A DNA stretch of 31,361 nt from JARRJY01 sp037388705 (lineage in GTDB: Bacteria; Pseudomonadota; Gammaproteobacteria; UBA6429; Thiohalophilaceae). Where the stretch lies: the NCBI GenBank assembly GCA_037388705.1, contig JARRJY010000045.1, positions 1-31,361 of the forward strand, read 5' to 3'. Below are positions 21,890-30,996 of the stretch, piece after piece; within the stretch, counting starts at the first letter, position 1; the number at the start of each line of letters is the position of its first letter. Under the pieces are notes generated by a model. That model was not told the DNA's origin, made no database searches, and worked only from the letters and a program-made list of their open reading frames with translations. A program made the position numbers and the translations under genes.

Positions 21890-22222
21890 TTAATGTTCCT
21901 CGATTAAATCAATATTCATTGCATCATTGTTTTTGTTTGCATGAACTTCAACTAGCGCTGGTATGCGATTTGCCAGGTAGGCACAAGAGACGGATATGAT
22001 TGCGTCATTATCCTGTTTCATAGCTTTAATCAGGTTCATTACGACAAAGTTTGCGCGTTGTTTCTTATCCGGGTTGGCGATCAGTTCACCTTTTACCTTG
22101 ATGCCACGGCCCATATCTCTGTCCATTTTATCGAGAAACGCCAGCTGACTTTCTTCAAGATGAGTATCTCTATCGTATTCATAAACAGCTTCTTCGTTGA
22201 CATAAATGGTTAATGTTTTCAC
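21890..22222 (-). CDS. Conserved-looking hypothetical protein downstream of the aldolase
   Basis: A small soluble protein of about 110 residues. AAGGAG sits at normal distance from the second of two adjacent GTG codons (22222), so I start there; the first GTG at 22225 would add one residue. The sequence has strand-like KTLTIYVNEEAVYEYDRDT, a helix with LAFLDKMDRDM, and FVVMNLIKAMKQDNDAIISV with one Cys. I do not know a family name. It lies 20 bp downstream of the aldolase-Dabb gene on the same strand and is probably cotranscribed, so a supporting role for that enzyme is possible but unproven. Confidence 0.72.
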   Translation of the reverse strand: MKTLTIYVNEEAVYEYDRDTHLEESQLAFLDKMDRDMGRGIKVKGELIANPDKKQRANFVVMNLIKAMKQDNDAIISVSCAYLANRIPALVEVHANKNNDAMNIDLIEEH

Positions 22223-22243
22223 CACAACTCCTTTCCCGGTAGA

Positions 22244-23419
22244 TTATTTTTCCCTGTAATCAGTGCTGATACGTTCTCCGGCAACAGGGCGGAATTTCTC
22301 GTTTGCGTAGGCTACATGATCAGGATGTTCACGATAACTCTCAATCACGTTTTCATGTACAAATTCAATTAACCAGCAGAATTTATAGTTGGCGTCCTCC
22401 TGGACAGCCTTCCCGGTTATCACGCGTCGAACCCCGGGTATTTTACTTAATACGTTTTCCCCTTCCTGCATCATTTTGCTTACCTGTGTATCATCGTCAA
22501 TATCAACGTTATAAATAATCACATGATGTACCGGTTGCCAGGCTTCAGCTTCAGAAAGCACAACATCTGCTTGTCCAGCTGAGCCCCAGTTGACCATACA
22601 ACGTTCTACCTCGCATCGAATGGCATCCTGTATACCATGACTGATACCGGTGTAGCCGGAACGATCATTAGCGGCAACATTCTCTCGCATTTTATTGCCC
22701 GCTGCATCAGCCAGGGCCGTGTAATAATTAATCTTGGAAACGCCATTTGCAATCAACATGCAAAATTGCTCTTCCGTTAAACCGGTACCACCATGAATAA
22801 CCAACGGAATCTTTAGTGCTTCATTAATTTGTTGAAGGCGTTCAAAATCCAGTACCGGCTCACCTTTCATACGTCCATGCACGGTACCAATGGAGACTGC
22901 CAGAAAGTCCACGCCGGTTTGTTCAACGTATGTTTTTGCTTCTGCCACCGAGGTATAAATCACCTCACCGGGATGTTTTTCAGCATCTTCGCCTTCGACC
23001 CCGGCGACATAACCCAGTTCACCTTCCACCGGCACACCACAGGCATGGGCCATGTTTACGATCTGTTTAGTGACCGCCACGTTACCGGCAAATGCTTCGT
23101 GCGATGCGTCTACCATCACACCATTACAACCTGAATTAATTGCCTTAATAGCAGACTCATACGATGCCCCGTGATCGAGATGGATAGCCACTGGCACCGA
23201 AGCGCGTTTTGCAGCCAGTTCGGCAGCGGCCATAGCCAGTTCAAAATCGTAATATTCAAAATGGGATTCGGCGAGTGACAGGATAACCGGGGAGCGTTTC
23301 GCTTCCGCCGCGGACATGATCGCTTCAAGAAAATCCAGGCTTACCAGGTCAAAACCACCTACCGCGTAGCCATTACGATAAGCATGATCCAGCATATCTC
23401 GCATATTTACTAAAGGCAT
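22244..23419 (-). CDS. Class II aldolase fused to a Dabb domain
   Basis: A 391-residue two-domain protein. The start is ATG 23419 because AAGGAGGTGG lies just before it. Residues 1-285 form a class II (zinc) fructose-bisphosphate/tagatose-bisphosphate aldolase-type TIM barrel: NGYAVGGFDLVSLDFLEAI, HLDHG (catalytic Asp and zinc His), a zinc His in GTVHG, and VIHGGTGL. Residues about 297-391 match a stress-responsive Dabb (alpha-beta barrel) domain: VHHVIIYNVDIDD, IPGVRRVITGK and the hallmark YREHPDHVAYANEKF. Most aldolases of this group end after the barrel, so the fusion is unusual. The substrate cannot be fixed: the first domain resembles KbaY/FbaA-like sugar-phosphate aldolases. A small partner gene follows 21 bp later. 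Confidence 0.88.
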   Translation of the reverse strand: MPLVNMRDMLDHAYRNGYAVGGFDLVSLDFLEAIMSAAEAKRSPVILSLAESHFEYYDFELAMAAAELAAKRASVPVAIHLDHGASYESAIKAINSGCNGVMVDASHEAFAGNVAVTKQIVNMAHACGVPVEGELGYVAGVEGEDAEKHPGEVIYTSVAEAKTYVEQTGVDFLAVSIGTVHGRMKGEPVLDFERLQQINEALKIPLVIHGGTGLTEEQFCMLIANGVSKINYYTALADAAGNKMRENVAANDRSGYTGISHGIQDAIRCEVERCMVNWGSAGQADVVLSEAEAWQPVHHVIIYNVDIDDDTQVSKMMQEGENVLSKIPGVRRVITGKAVQEDANYKFCWLIEFVHENVIESYREHPDHVAYANEKFRPVAGERISTDYREK

Positions 23420-23769
23420 GGTCACCACCTCCTTCACCCAAGAATAAAATTGTCTAACCGGGTGAAGAATAGGTAGATTTTTGCCTATAAGTAAATATAT
23501 ACTTTTTTATGATTTGTATAACATTTTACTTATAGATCAAGATTCATGCATGTCATTACCCGTTCTCAACAAGTAACCGGGATATCATAAATATAATTTC
23601 GTCATAGTAATGCCCGGCTCTTGAACTTTATAGACAGGATAACGTACAGGCCCTACCAGGGATGACGGGTAACAGGGTCATGATTTAGTTAATCGTTGTT
23701 ACCGTACCTGATCCCGGACAAAATATAATGCTAAACTTGTCAGTAATAATAAAGCCCCAAGGTATAACC
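23420..23769. promoter_or_regulatory. Intergenic region with a long inverted repeat upstream of the aldolase gene
   Basis: No gene is seen. It contains a perfect 11-bp inverted repeat CTATAAGTAAA (23485-23495) / TTTACTTATAG (23525-23535) with a 29-bp AT-rich spacer, 66 bp and more upstream of the aldolase start. The arm spacing, close to four helical turns centre to centre, suits a dimeric or looped regulator rather than a terminator. The rest of the region up to the next plus-strand gene shows nothing further. Confidence 0.5.
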
Positions 23770-24261
23770 ATGAGATTTCTTGCCGGTTTCCTCATTTTAT
23801 CGACATTTTTACCTGCTATCTCGCATGCGACTAAAAGTAACGCGTTAAATATTATTGCTAATGAACCTGTCACCATGATGGATATCGGTATTATAAAAAT
23901 GAACGCTAACCTGAGCAGACCCCAGCGTGGCCTACATGGCGCAACGATTGGTGCCCGGTTTAATGCTCGCAAGGGAACAATTGATATCAAGGTGAGCATG
24001 CCGGTTAAGAAAGCCAGCAAGAGTCAGTGTAAAAACATAATCAACAACACGAAAAAAATATTCGTCAAAACACGCGGAAAAAAGAAAGTTTCCAATATCC
24101 ATCATTATTTTCAACATGAAGGAACGGGCTACACTCGTCGCATCAACTGGGATAATGTCGCAAAACATGTTGTTATCACCGGGATCGCATTAACAAAGAA
24201 AAATTTTCGTGAAAGTGTTTTTTGCCAGAGTCAGTTAATGAACGATAAAGTGACCTACTAG
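23770..24261 (+). CDS. Hypothetical exported protein
   Basis: About 163 residues from the ATG at 23770, which follows AAGG and begins a good signal peptide (MRFLAGFLILSTFLPAISHA); the frame is open 14 codons further upstream but without a start signal. The mature protein is basic, with two Cys (SQCKNI and FCQSQ) that may form a disulfide, and segments SNIHHYFQHEGTGYTRRINW and KHVVITGIAL. I do not recognise a family. It is likely periplasmic. It stands alone between the aldolase and the exporter operon, with no terminator seen. Confidence 0.6.
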   Translation: MRFLAGFLILSTFLPAISHATKSNALNIIANEPVTMMDIGIIKMNANLSRPQRGLHGATIGARFNARKGTIDIKVSMPVKKASKSQCKNIINNTKKIFVKTRGKKKVSNIHHYFQHEGTGYTRRINWDNVAKHVVITGIALTKKNFRESVFCQSQLMNDKVTY

Positions 24262-24538
24262 CAATCAGCCAATGTTTAGACAGGTTCATCAGTACAACTA
24301 CGTTCCTGTCCACAGCAATGAATCATGATCTCACAGTTATTTACCTATATTTAAAACACCTGGTTACGGAAGATAATCTCATCCCTGAGATTTAATTAAC
24401 GATTTAGAAAGAGTATACTGTTTTATGTCACGTCTTTCGTCAGGTCTTAATCTTTATTTAATAAAACATTACTATACTTTTAAGCTGGTGTTGTTGCTTA
24501 TCAAGTCATAAGTAAGAAAAACGTAGGATTTTTTACTC

Positions 24539-25435
24539 ATGAAGAAAAAGCCACTGATCATATTGCTAATCGTTGCAATACTCTCTGGAGGTGCGTACTG
24601 GTGGCAGGTTAAAAGGAATGACCAGGCAAACGATACATCACTCACCCTGTATGGCAATGTTGATCATCGCGAGGTACGGCTGGCTTTCAATGGTAGCGAG
24701 CATGTTAGTGAAATCCTGGTAGATGAAGGTGACAAGGTAAAAGCCGGTCAGTTACTGGCACGCCTTCACACTGAACGTCTCCAGGCTGCCTACGATCGGG
24801 CACAGGCCGAACTCAACGCGACAAAAGCAGAGGCACAGGTTGCGCAACTCACCTATCAACGTGTCAAGTCTTTACTCGATCGCAAACTAACCTCCCCGGA
24901 AGCTGTTGATGAAGCGAAGGGCAAAAGTCGGGCAGCAACGGCGCGTGTAGCAGCAGCCGAAGCAGTTCTACAGGAACATGCCCAGGTCCTCAAGGATGCA
25001 CAATTGTATGCACCCGTCAGTGGTGTTGTTCGGGAACGTATTGTAGAAGTCGGTGATTTTGTTAATCCACAGACACCGGTTATCACCCTGGCATTGATGA
25101 ACCCGGTCTGGGTAAGAACCTATCTACCGGACACATACCTGGGCCACAACAAGCCCGGCGCTATTGTTACCATAAGTACAGATAGTTATCCCGACAAAGT
25201 ATATAAAGGCTGGATCGGCTCGATTTCACCAACCGCCGAATTCACTCCGAAAAATATAGAAACACCTGAACTACGTACCCGTCTTGTTTACCAGGTACGG
25301 GTATTTGCCTGTAACCCACAGTTCGAGTTACGCCTGGGGATGCCTGCCACGGTACATATTGCCCTTGATCAAAAAATGACGGCTGAAGTGAAGCCCGATG
25401 AACGTTGCTCACAACCAGGAGAAGAGCAGCAATGA
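24539..25435 (+). CDS. HlyD-family periplasmic adaptor (YbhG-like)
   Basis: A 298-residue membrane fusion protein. An N-terminal anchor (residues 5-22) is followed by the lipoyl half LTLYGNVDHREVRLAFNGSE, a hairpin coiled coil (about residues 75-155, Ala/Glu-rich), the second lipoyl half YAPVSGVVRERIVEVGDFV, and a beta-barrel domain. Layout and length match YbhG/YhiI. It forms the periplasmic channel part of an ABC export system. It is the first gene of a four-gene operon with order adaptor, ABC protein, permease, permease, the same order as E. coli ybhGFSR; the TetR regulator found there is absent here. Its stop overlaps the ATP-binding gene start. Two Cys near the C-terminus are uncommon. 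Confidence 0.9.
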   Translation: MKKKPLIILLIVAILSGGAYWWQVKRNDQANDTSLTLYGNVDHREVRLAFNGSEHVSEILVDEGDKVKAGQLLARLHTERLQAAYDRAQAELNATKAEAQVAQLTYQRVKSLLDRKLTSPEAVDEAKGKSRAATARVAAAEAVLQEHAQVLKDAQLYAPVSGVVRERIVEVGDFVNPQTPVITLALMNPVWVRTYLPDTYLGHNKPGAIVTISTDSYPDKVYKGWIGSISPTAEFTPKNIETPELRTRLVYQVRVFACNPQFELRLGMPATVHIALDQKMTAEVKPDERCSQPGEEQQ

Positions 25436-27180
25436 ATACAAGCCCGGCACTGGAATTAGACGGTGTCACGAAAACGTTTGCTGCCGGGAAAACCCGTATT
25501 ACCGCTTTAAAAAATATTACCCTGACAATAAAGGCTGGCCAAATATGCGGGTTGATCGGTCCGGACGGTGCCGGTAAATCAACATTGATGCGTCTTGCGA
25601 CTGGCCTGTTATTACCCGACAACGGCGATCTCCAGGCACTCGGTATTGACATTGTACAACATCCCTTACAAGTGCAATCGAGTGTCGGTTATATGCCGCA
25701 GCGTTTTGGTTTGTATGAAGATCTTAGTGTCCAGGAAAACCTGGATCTCTATGCCGATTTACATGGTGTTGAAATGCAACAACGTACGGTTCGTTATAAA
25801 GAACTGATGCGCATGACAGCGCTTGAACCATTCACAAAACGACTGGCCGGACACCTTTCAGGTGGAATGAAACAGAAACTTGGCCTGGCATGTACCCTGC
25901 TGGGAACACCGCGCCTGTTACTACTGGATGAACCCACTGCGGGTGTGGACCCGGTATCCCGGTATGAACTCTGGACAATAATAAACAGAATGGTTCATGA
26001 AGAAGGCGTAAGCGTTATCCTGAGTACTGCCTACCTTGATGAAGCCGAGCGTTGTGATGATATTGTTCTCCTGCATGAAGGAGGCGTGCTTGATCAGGGC
26101 ACCCCCCGTTACTTTAGTGATTCGATGCGAAATCGTTCATATCATATACATTCCCTATCACTATCACGACGCAACCTGCTAAGTCGATTGCATAAAGTTC
26201 CGGATATCATTGATGCTTCAATTGACAATGAAAAGATACGTGTTGTCACTCATGAAGCAAACACACTTGAGCTTAACAATACCTTTACAGATATTGATGA
26301 TCTAATAATCGAGCCAGTCGCGGCAACTTTTGAAGATGCTTTTATCGCAAGACTAATCAAACAACAGGCCGTAATACATCAATCATTAACTGTACAAGAC
26401 AGAAAAACAATCTCAGACGAAACAGTGATCGAGGTGAATAACGTTAAAAAATGCTTCGGTGACTTCTACGCTGTCAGGGGGATCAGTTTTAACGTCAGGC
26501 GGGGTGAAATATTTGGTTTACTGGGTGCCAATGGTGCAGGTAAATCAACCACCTTTCGTATGCTGTGCGGTCTATTACCTGCCACTAGCGGTGAACTTAC
26601 CGTTGCGGATCGTGACCTGCGCCGTGCGGCAGCAAGTGCCCGTAGTCGCCTGGGTTACATGGCACAACGGTTTTCCCTCTACGCCAACCTTACAATACAG
26701 GAAAACCTCAATTTCTTTGCCAGTGCTTATGGTCTTGACCGTGTACAACGTAAAGAACGTATCGCCTGGGCCCTGGAAACATTCGAATTGTCGGACTATA
26801 TCAATAACAGCAGCGGTGATTTGCCATTAGGCTACAAGCAGCGACTGGCACTGGCAGCGGCATTGTTACATAAACCGGATATTCTCTTTCTCGACGAGCC
26901 CACTTCCGGTGTTGACCCGATTGCACGACGCGAATTCTGGAACCGTATTAACGTCCTGGCTGAATCCGGTGTGACTGTCCTGGTTACGACCCACTTTATG
27001 GCTGAAGCAGATAACTGTGATCGCCTGGTGGTGATGGCTGAAGGTGAAATGCTGGCACAAGGGACACCGGCTGAATTGAAAGCCCGTTTTCGTAATGAAA
27101 AGTTACCTTCACCCAGCATGGAGGATGCCTTTATTGGACTGATCCAAACTCGGGAACAGGGCAAGGAAGACGCTGCATGA
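25432..27180 (+). CDS. Tandem ABC ATP-binding protein (YbhF-like)
   Basis: A 582-residue protein with two nucleotide-binding domains. The ATG at 25432 overlaps the adaptor stop (ATGA), which decides it over an ATG at 25405. Domain 1 has Walker A GPDGAGKST (43-51), signature LSGGMKQK and Walker B LLLLDEPTAGVDP; the switch His is replaced by Ala200 (STAYLDEAE). Domain 2 has Walker A GANGAGKST (365-373), a divergent signature LPLGYKQR, Walker B FLDEP and an intact His521. One complete and one degenerate catalytic site is thus expected, as in other asymmetric ABC exporters. It powers the two permeases encoded next; the last codons overlap the first permease start (ATGA). Confidence 0.92.
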   Translation: MNTSPALELDGVTKTFAAGKTRITALKNITLTIKAGQICGLIGPDGAGKSTLMRLATGLLLPDNGDLQALGIDIVQHPLQVQSSVGYMPQRFGLYEDLSVQENLDLYADLHGVEMQQRTVRYKELMRMTALEPFTKRLAGHLSGGMKQKLGLACTLLGTPRLLLLDEPTAGVDPVSRYELWTIINRMVHEEGVSVILSTAYLDEAERCDDIVLLHEGGVLDQGTPRYFSDSMRNRSYHIHSLSLSRRNLLSRLHKVPDIIDASIDNEKIRVVTHEANTLELNNTFTDIDDLIIEPVAATFEDAFIARLIKQQAVIHQSLTVQDRKTISDETVIEVNNVKKCFGDFYAVRGISFNVRRGEIFGLLGANGAGKSTTFRMLCGLLPATSGELTVADRDLRRAAASARSRLGYMAQRFSLYANLTIQENLNFFASAYGLDRVQRKERIAWALETFELSDYINNSSGDLPLGYKQRLALAAALLHKPDILFLDEPTSGVDPIARREFWNRINVLAESGVTVLVTTHFMAEADNCDRLVVMAEGEMLAQGTPAELKARFRNEKLPSPSMEDAFIGLIQTREQGKEDAA

Positions 27181-28307
27181 TGCTATCATCCGCCACACGC
27201 CTGCGATTACGCGCCATGTTTCGCAAGGAAAGTCTGCAGATCCTGCGTGACCCCTCCAGTATTGCTATTGCCTTTGTCATGCCGGTATTACTGCTTTTAT
27301 TATTTGGTTATGGTGTCTCGCTGGATGCAAAAGATATTCGCCTGGCATTGGTCGTTGACCAGGCTGATGCCAATACGGCTAGCCTGACTGGGGCATTTAA
27401 ACAATCTCAATATTTTATTCCTGTTTCATACCCGCATATTAAACAGGCAGAACGGGCATTACTGGAACATGATGTCGATGGTATTGTCTGGTTACGCGGT
27501 AATTTTAGCGCGCGTTTACTCGGTAACGGTAATGCACCGATTGGTGTCTATGTTAATGGCGTGAATGCCAACCAGGCAAGAATCACCGAGGGATACATTG
27601 AAGGCGTATGGCAAAACTGGATGATGAGTTATGCCCGTGAGCATGGACATGAACTCAAAATTCCCGTTGCACTCGAACCACGTATCTGGTTCAACGCGGC
27701 GGTTCGAAGTCGCAACTTCCTGGTGCCGGGACTGATTGCCATTATTATGACGCTTACCGGCGCCATGCTAACTTCCATGGTGGTCGCACGTGAATGGGAA
27801 CGTGGCACCATGGAAGCATTGATGGTGACGCCTCTGCGTATCTGGGAAATCATGCTCGGCAAACTGTTGCCCTATTTTGCACTCGGTATGATCGCTATGT
27901 TACTCAGTGTCATCATGGCGGTCTGGTTATTCGAAGTCCCCCTGCGTGGTTCTTTCCTGGTATTAACACTCACGTCAGCTCTCTACATGATGGTGGCACT
28001 GGGTATGGGTTTGCTGATCTCGACCGTCGCGCGCAGCCAGTTCGTGGCCGGGCAGATAGCACTGGTTGCGACTTTTTTACCCTCCTTTATTTTGTCGGGC
28101 TTTCTGTTTCAGATCGGCTCAATGCCTGACATTATCCAGTGGATTACTCATCTCATCCCTGCCCGGTATTTTGTCGCGATCCTCCAGACAGTCTTTATGG
28201 CAGGTGATATCTGGAAGATACTGGTGTTCAATAGCCTTGCCCTGTTGGTGATGATGTTGTTTTTTCTTGGTGTAGTACGATCAAAGGCACATAAAAGGCT
28301 GGACTAA
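27177..28307 (+). CDS. ABC-2 type permease (YbhS-like)
   Basis: A 376-residue inner-membrane permease. One helix at about residues 24-45 (VMPVLLLLLFGYGVSLD) is followed by a large periplasmic domain to about residue 175, then five C-terminal helices with AREWERGTMEALMVTPLRIWEIMLGK as the cytoplasmic coupling segment and FEVPLRGSF in the next loop. This is the ABC2_membrane_3 layout of YbhS/YhiI-associated exporters. It pairs with the following gene; stop and start are separated by only 1 bp. In E. coli the homologous system is linked to drug and cation tolerance; the substrate here is unknown. Confidence 0.9.
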   Translation: MMLSSATRLRLRAMFRKESLQILRDPSSIAIAFVMPVLLLLLFGYGVSLDAKDIRLALVVDQADANTASLTGAFKQSQYFIPVSYPHIKQAERALLEHDVDGIVWLRGNFSARLLGNGNAPIGVYVNGVNANQARITEGYIEGVWQNWMMSYAREHGHELKIPVALEPRIWFNAAVRSRNFLVPGLIAIIMTLTGAMLTSMVVAREWERGTMEALMVTPLRIWEIMLGKLLPYFALGMIAMLLSVIMAVWLFEVPLRGSFLVLTLTSALYMMVALGMGLLISTVARSQFVAGQIALVATFLPSFILSGFLFQIGSMPDIIQWITHLIPARYFVAILQTVFMAGDIWKILVFNSLALLVMMLFFLGVVRSKAHKRLD

Positions 28308-28308
28308 C

Positions 28309-29421
28309 ATGGCATTGCAACGCATCCTGGCACTGACCATCAAGGAATTGCTTGCCGTCCTCAAGGACAAGAAGAGCCGTATAGTACTGGTTGTTCCACC
28401 AATTCTTCAGTTGCTGGTTTTTGGTTATGCCGCCACCTTTGATCTGAATAATATCTCTGTTGCTGTTTATAACGAGGATAGAAATGCGCCTTCCCGTGAA
28501 CTGGTGGCCCGTATCATTGGCTCACCCCACTTTAACCTGCATAGCTACCTGGAAAACGAAAAGCAAATTACGCCTTTGATCGATGACAAGGATGTACTTG
28601 TCGTCCTGCATCTTGCGCAGCGCTTCAGTGCAGATCTTTACCAGGGACAAACAGCAAAAGTACAGGTCATTATTGATGGGAGAAATTCAAACACTGCCCT
28701 GCTGGTACAGGATTACCTTAGAAACATTATCCGCGATTTTAATCTTGAATGGGCCCGGCATAATGGCCAGCCACCACCACCGGCTACGGTAAAAGTTCGG
28801 CCCTGGTTCAATAGCAACTTCGAATCCCGCTGGTTTATCGTGCCAGGTATCATTGGGTTATTAACACTGGTGATTACCACTATTGTCACTTCCCTGTCTG
28901 TCGCACGTGAACGTGAAGCGGGTACATTCGATCAGTTACTGGTGACACCACTACGACCCGTGGAGATTCTGATTGGTAAATCAATACCAGGCATATTAAT
29001 CGGCCTGGTTGAAGGCTCATTCATCCTGTTCATGGCAACAGCCTGGTTCGAGGTGCCTTTACGAGGAAGCCTTGCAGGGTTATATCTCGGTATGTTCCTT
29101 TTTATCTTTTCTGGTGTCGGGATTGGCCTGATGATTTCTTCACTTGCCAGGAACCAGCAACAAGGCATGCTCGGCGCTTTCCTGTTTATGGTGCCAGCCG
29201 TCATATTGTCAGGTTTTGCAACACCAATCGCTAACATGCCCTATGTGGTACAACTGATCACTTATCTCGATCCACTGCGCTATTTCCTGATCATCCTGCG
29301 CGGTGTGTTCCTGGAAGGTGACACGACCAGTATGTTATTACCCTATTACTGGCCTATGATACTTATTGCATTAATAACGTTAGGTTTTGCAGGCTGGTTG
29401 TTTCGACATCGTATGAACTGA
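28309..29421 (+). CDS. ABC-2 type permease (YbhR-like)
   Basis: A 370-residue permease, paralogous to the preceding one and with the same plan: helix near residues 22-42, periplasmic domain, FIVPGIIGLLTLVITTIVTSL, the coupling segment AREREAGTFDQLLVTPLRPVE, FEVPLRGSL, and four more helices. It ends the exporter operon. The two permeases form the heterodimeric membrane channel for the tandem ABC protein. The ATG follows the previous stop by 1 bp. Roughly 100 bp separate it from the next gene, with no clear terminator. Confidence 0.9.
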   Translation: MALQRILALTIKELLAVLKDKKSRIVLVVPPILQLLVFGYAATFDLNNISVAVYNEDRNAPSRELVARIIGSPHFNLHSYLENEKQITPLIDDKDVLVVLHLAQRFSADLYQGQTAKVQVIIDGRNSNTALLVQDYLRNIIRDFNLEWARHNGQPPPPATVKVRPWFNSNFESRWFIVPGIIGLLTLVITTIVTSLSVAREREAGTFDQLLVTPLRPVEILIGKSIPGILIGLVEGSFILFMATAWFEVPLRGSLAGLYLGMFLFIFSGVGIGLMISSLARNQQQGMLGAFLFMVPAVILSGFATPIANMPYVVQLITYLDPLRYFLIILRGVFLEGDTTSMLLPYYWPMILIALITLGFAGWLFRHRMN

Positions 29422-29518
29422 ATAATGATGTGTTGTTGATATGCCAACATATTATATTGTCATATGATTACTGTTATAGCCCGCTATTACCATTTTTAAC
29501 TTACAGGGAAAGACAAAG

Positions 29519-30913
29519 ATGAAGATCGAATTTCACGGCGCTGATCGCAATGTTACGGGTTCCTGTCACCTGGTAGAGTGTGCCGGTAAACGGATCCTTA
29601 TTGATTGCGGTTTATACCAGGGCAGCCGGGAACTGGTGGAGGAAAATATCAATGATTTTGGTTTTGATCCAGAAAGCATTGATTACCTGTTACTAACCCA
29701 TGCCCACCTGGATCATTGTGGACGTATCCCCTTACTTTCCAAGCGTGGCTTTAAAGGTGAAATCATTACTACCTCGGCTTCACGCGAACTGGCCCGGCTG
29801 GTGATGCTGGATTCCGCACACCTGCAGGAGGAAGAAGCCCACTATCATAACCGTCGCGCTGCGCGCAGCAAAAACCATAACAAGCATTTCATAGACCCCC
29901 TTTACACGGTGCTTGATACACTCAATAGCCTGGATCATTTCGGACGTGTTGCGAACTATCATGAGCGCCTGGAATTAAGCCAGGGTATCACTGCGACCTT
30001 TATCGATGCCGGTCACATCCTTGGCTCAGCCTGTATTCATCTTGAACTAGAAGAGAATGGTAACAAGCGTACTTTGCTTTTCTCAGGCGATCTTGGTTAC
30101 AACGGACGCCCTATCCTCCGAGACCCGGCTAATCCTCCCAAAGTTGATATCGTTGTCATGGAAACCACCTACGGGGATAGACTCCACAAGCAATTACAAC
30201 CTTCCATAGAAGAACTTTACTCAGCTATTGAAGATACGTTCAAACGGGGTGGCAATGTCATTATTCCCACCTTTGCACTCGAACGTGCCCAGGAAATTCT
30301 GTTTTATCTTCATGAAGGCGTAGAAAATGGTCGTTTACCGGGTAGTACGCAGGTGTTTCTTGATTCGCCCATGGCAATCTCCGCGACAGAAATCTTCGAG
30401 CGTCACCCTGAATGTTACGATAAGGAGACGGCAACGCTTTTCTCAAGGCAGGATGATCCTTTCCATGTTCCCGGCTTGCACTTCACCCGGGAAACATCAG
30501 AATCGATTGCCTTGAATAATATCCATGGTGGCGCCATTATCCTGGCGGGATCAGGTATGTGTACCGGTGGGCGGGTACGCCATCATCTCAAGCAACATTT
30601 GTGGCGCAACGAATCGAGTATTATTTTCGTAGGTTATGCCGCCCAGGGCACGCTGGCCCGACGCATCGTAGACGGTGCTGACAGTGTCCGAATTTTCCGG
30701 GAAGAGATCCCGGTCAATGCGGCTATCTATACCATCGGGGGGTTTTCTGCCCATGCCGATCGGGATGAACTACTGGCCTGGCATGCCAAAACCGGATCGC
30801 CAGAAATTACTTTCCTGGTACATGGTGATGAAGAAGCCATGCAATCTTTTGCTTCACAACTGACAGATACCAGTATCAAAATCCCGGACTTGCACCAGGC
30901 CTATACACTTTAG
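29519..30913 (+). CDS. Beta-CASP metallo-beta-lactamase-fold RNA/nucleic-acid hydrolase
   Basis: A 464-residue protein of the MBL-fold beta-CASP family (YSH1/CPSF-like; bacterial members are annotated as exoribonucleases or RNA-specificity MBL proteins). Zinc ligands are seen in THAHLDHCG (His61, His63, Asp65, His66), DAGHILGSA and LFSGDLG. The beta-CASP insertion carries PTFALERAQEIL, LDSPMA and AGSGMCTGGRVRHHL, and the C-terminal GGFSAHADRDEL and LVHGDEEA are standard. The domain order and length are normal. AGGGA precedes the ATG. Expected activity is metal-dependent endo- or 5'-exoribonuclease action in the cytoplasm. It stands alone after the exporter operon. Confidence 0.9.
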   Translation: MKIEFHGADRNVTGSCHLVECAGKRILIDCGLYQGSRELVEENINDFGFDPESIDYLLLTHAHLDHCGRIPLLSKRGFKGEIITTSASRELARLVMLDSAHLQEEEAHYHNRRAARSKNHNKHFIDPLYTVLDTLNSLDHFGRVANYHERLELSQGITATFIDAGHILGSACIHLELEENGNKRTLLFSGDLGYNGRPILRDPANPPKVDIVVMETTYGDRLHKQLQPSIEELYSAIEDTFKRGGNVIIPTFALERAQEILFYLHEGVENGRLPGSTQVFLDSPMAISATEIFERHPECYDKETATLFSRQDDPFHVPGLHFTRETSESIALNNIHGGAIILAGSGMCTGGRVRHHLKQHLWRNESSIIFVGYAAQGTLARRIVDGADSVRIFREEIPVNAAIYTIGGFSAHADRDELLAWHAKTGSPEITFLVHGDEEAMQSFASQLTDTSIKIPDLHQAYTL

Positions 30914-30946
30914 AAAACACTTTTTATTCTTGTTCTTTATATAAAA

Positions 30947-30969
30947 AAGGCCAGCTTTAAGCTGGCCTT
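30947..30969 (-). terminator. Terminator for the short barrel gene (convergent end)
   Basis: AAGGCCAGC (30947-30955) / GCTGGCCTT (30961-30969) with a 5-nt loop. On the minus strand the stem is followed by TTTT and then ATAT, a good U-run for the barrel gene. On the plus strand the tail is weak. Confidence 0.78.
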
Positions 30970-30996
30970 AATGTAAAAAAGAACTTTTACCTGGTT

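Noticed and set aside
24285..24330. GACAGG/CCTGTC inverted repeat after the exported hypothetical protein
   Set aside because: Only 6 bp of stem, long loop and no T-run; too weak to call a terminator.
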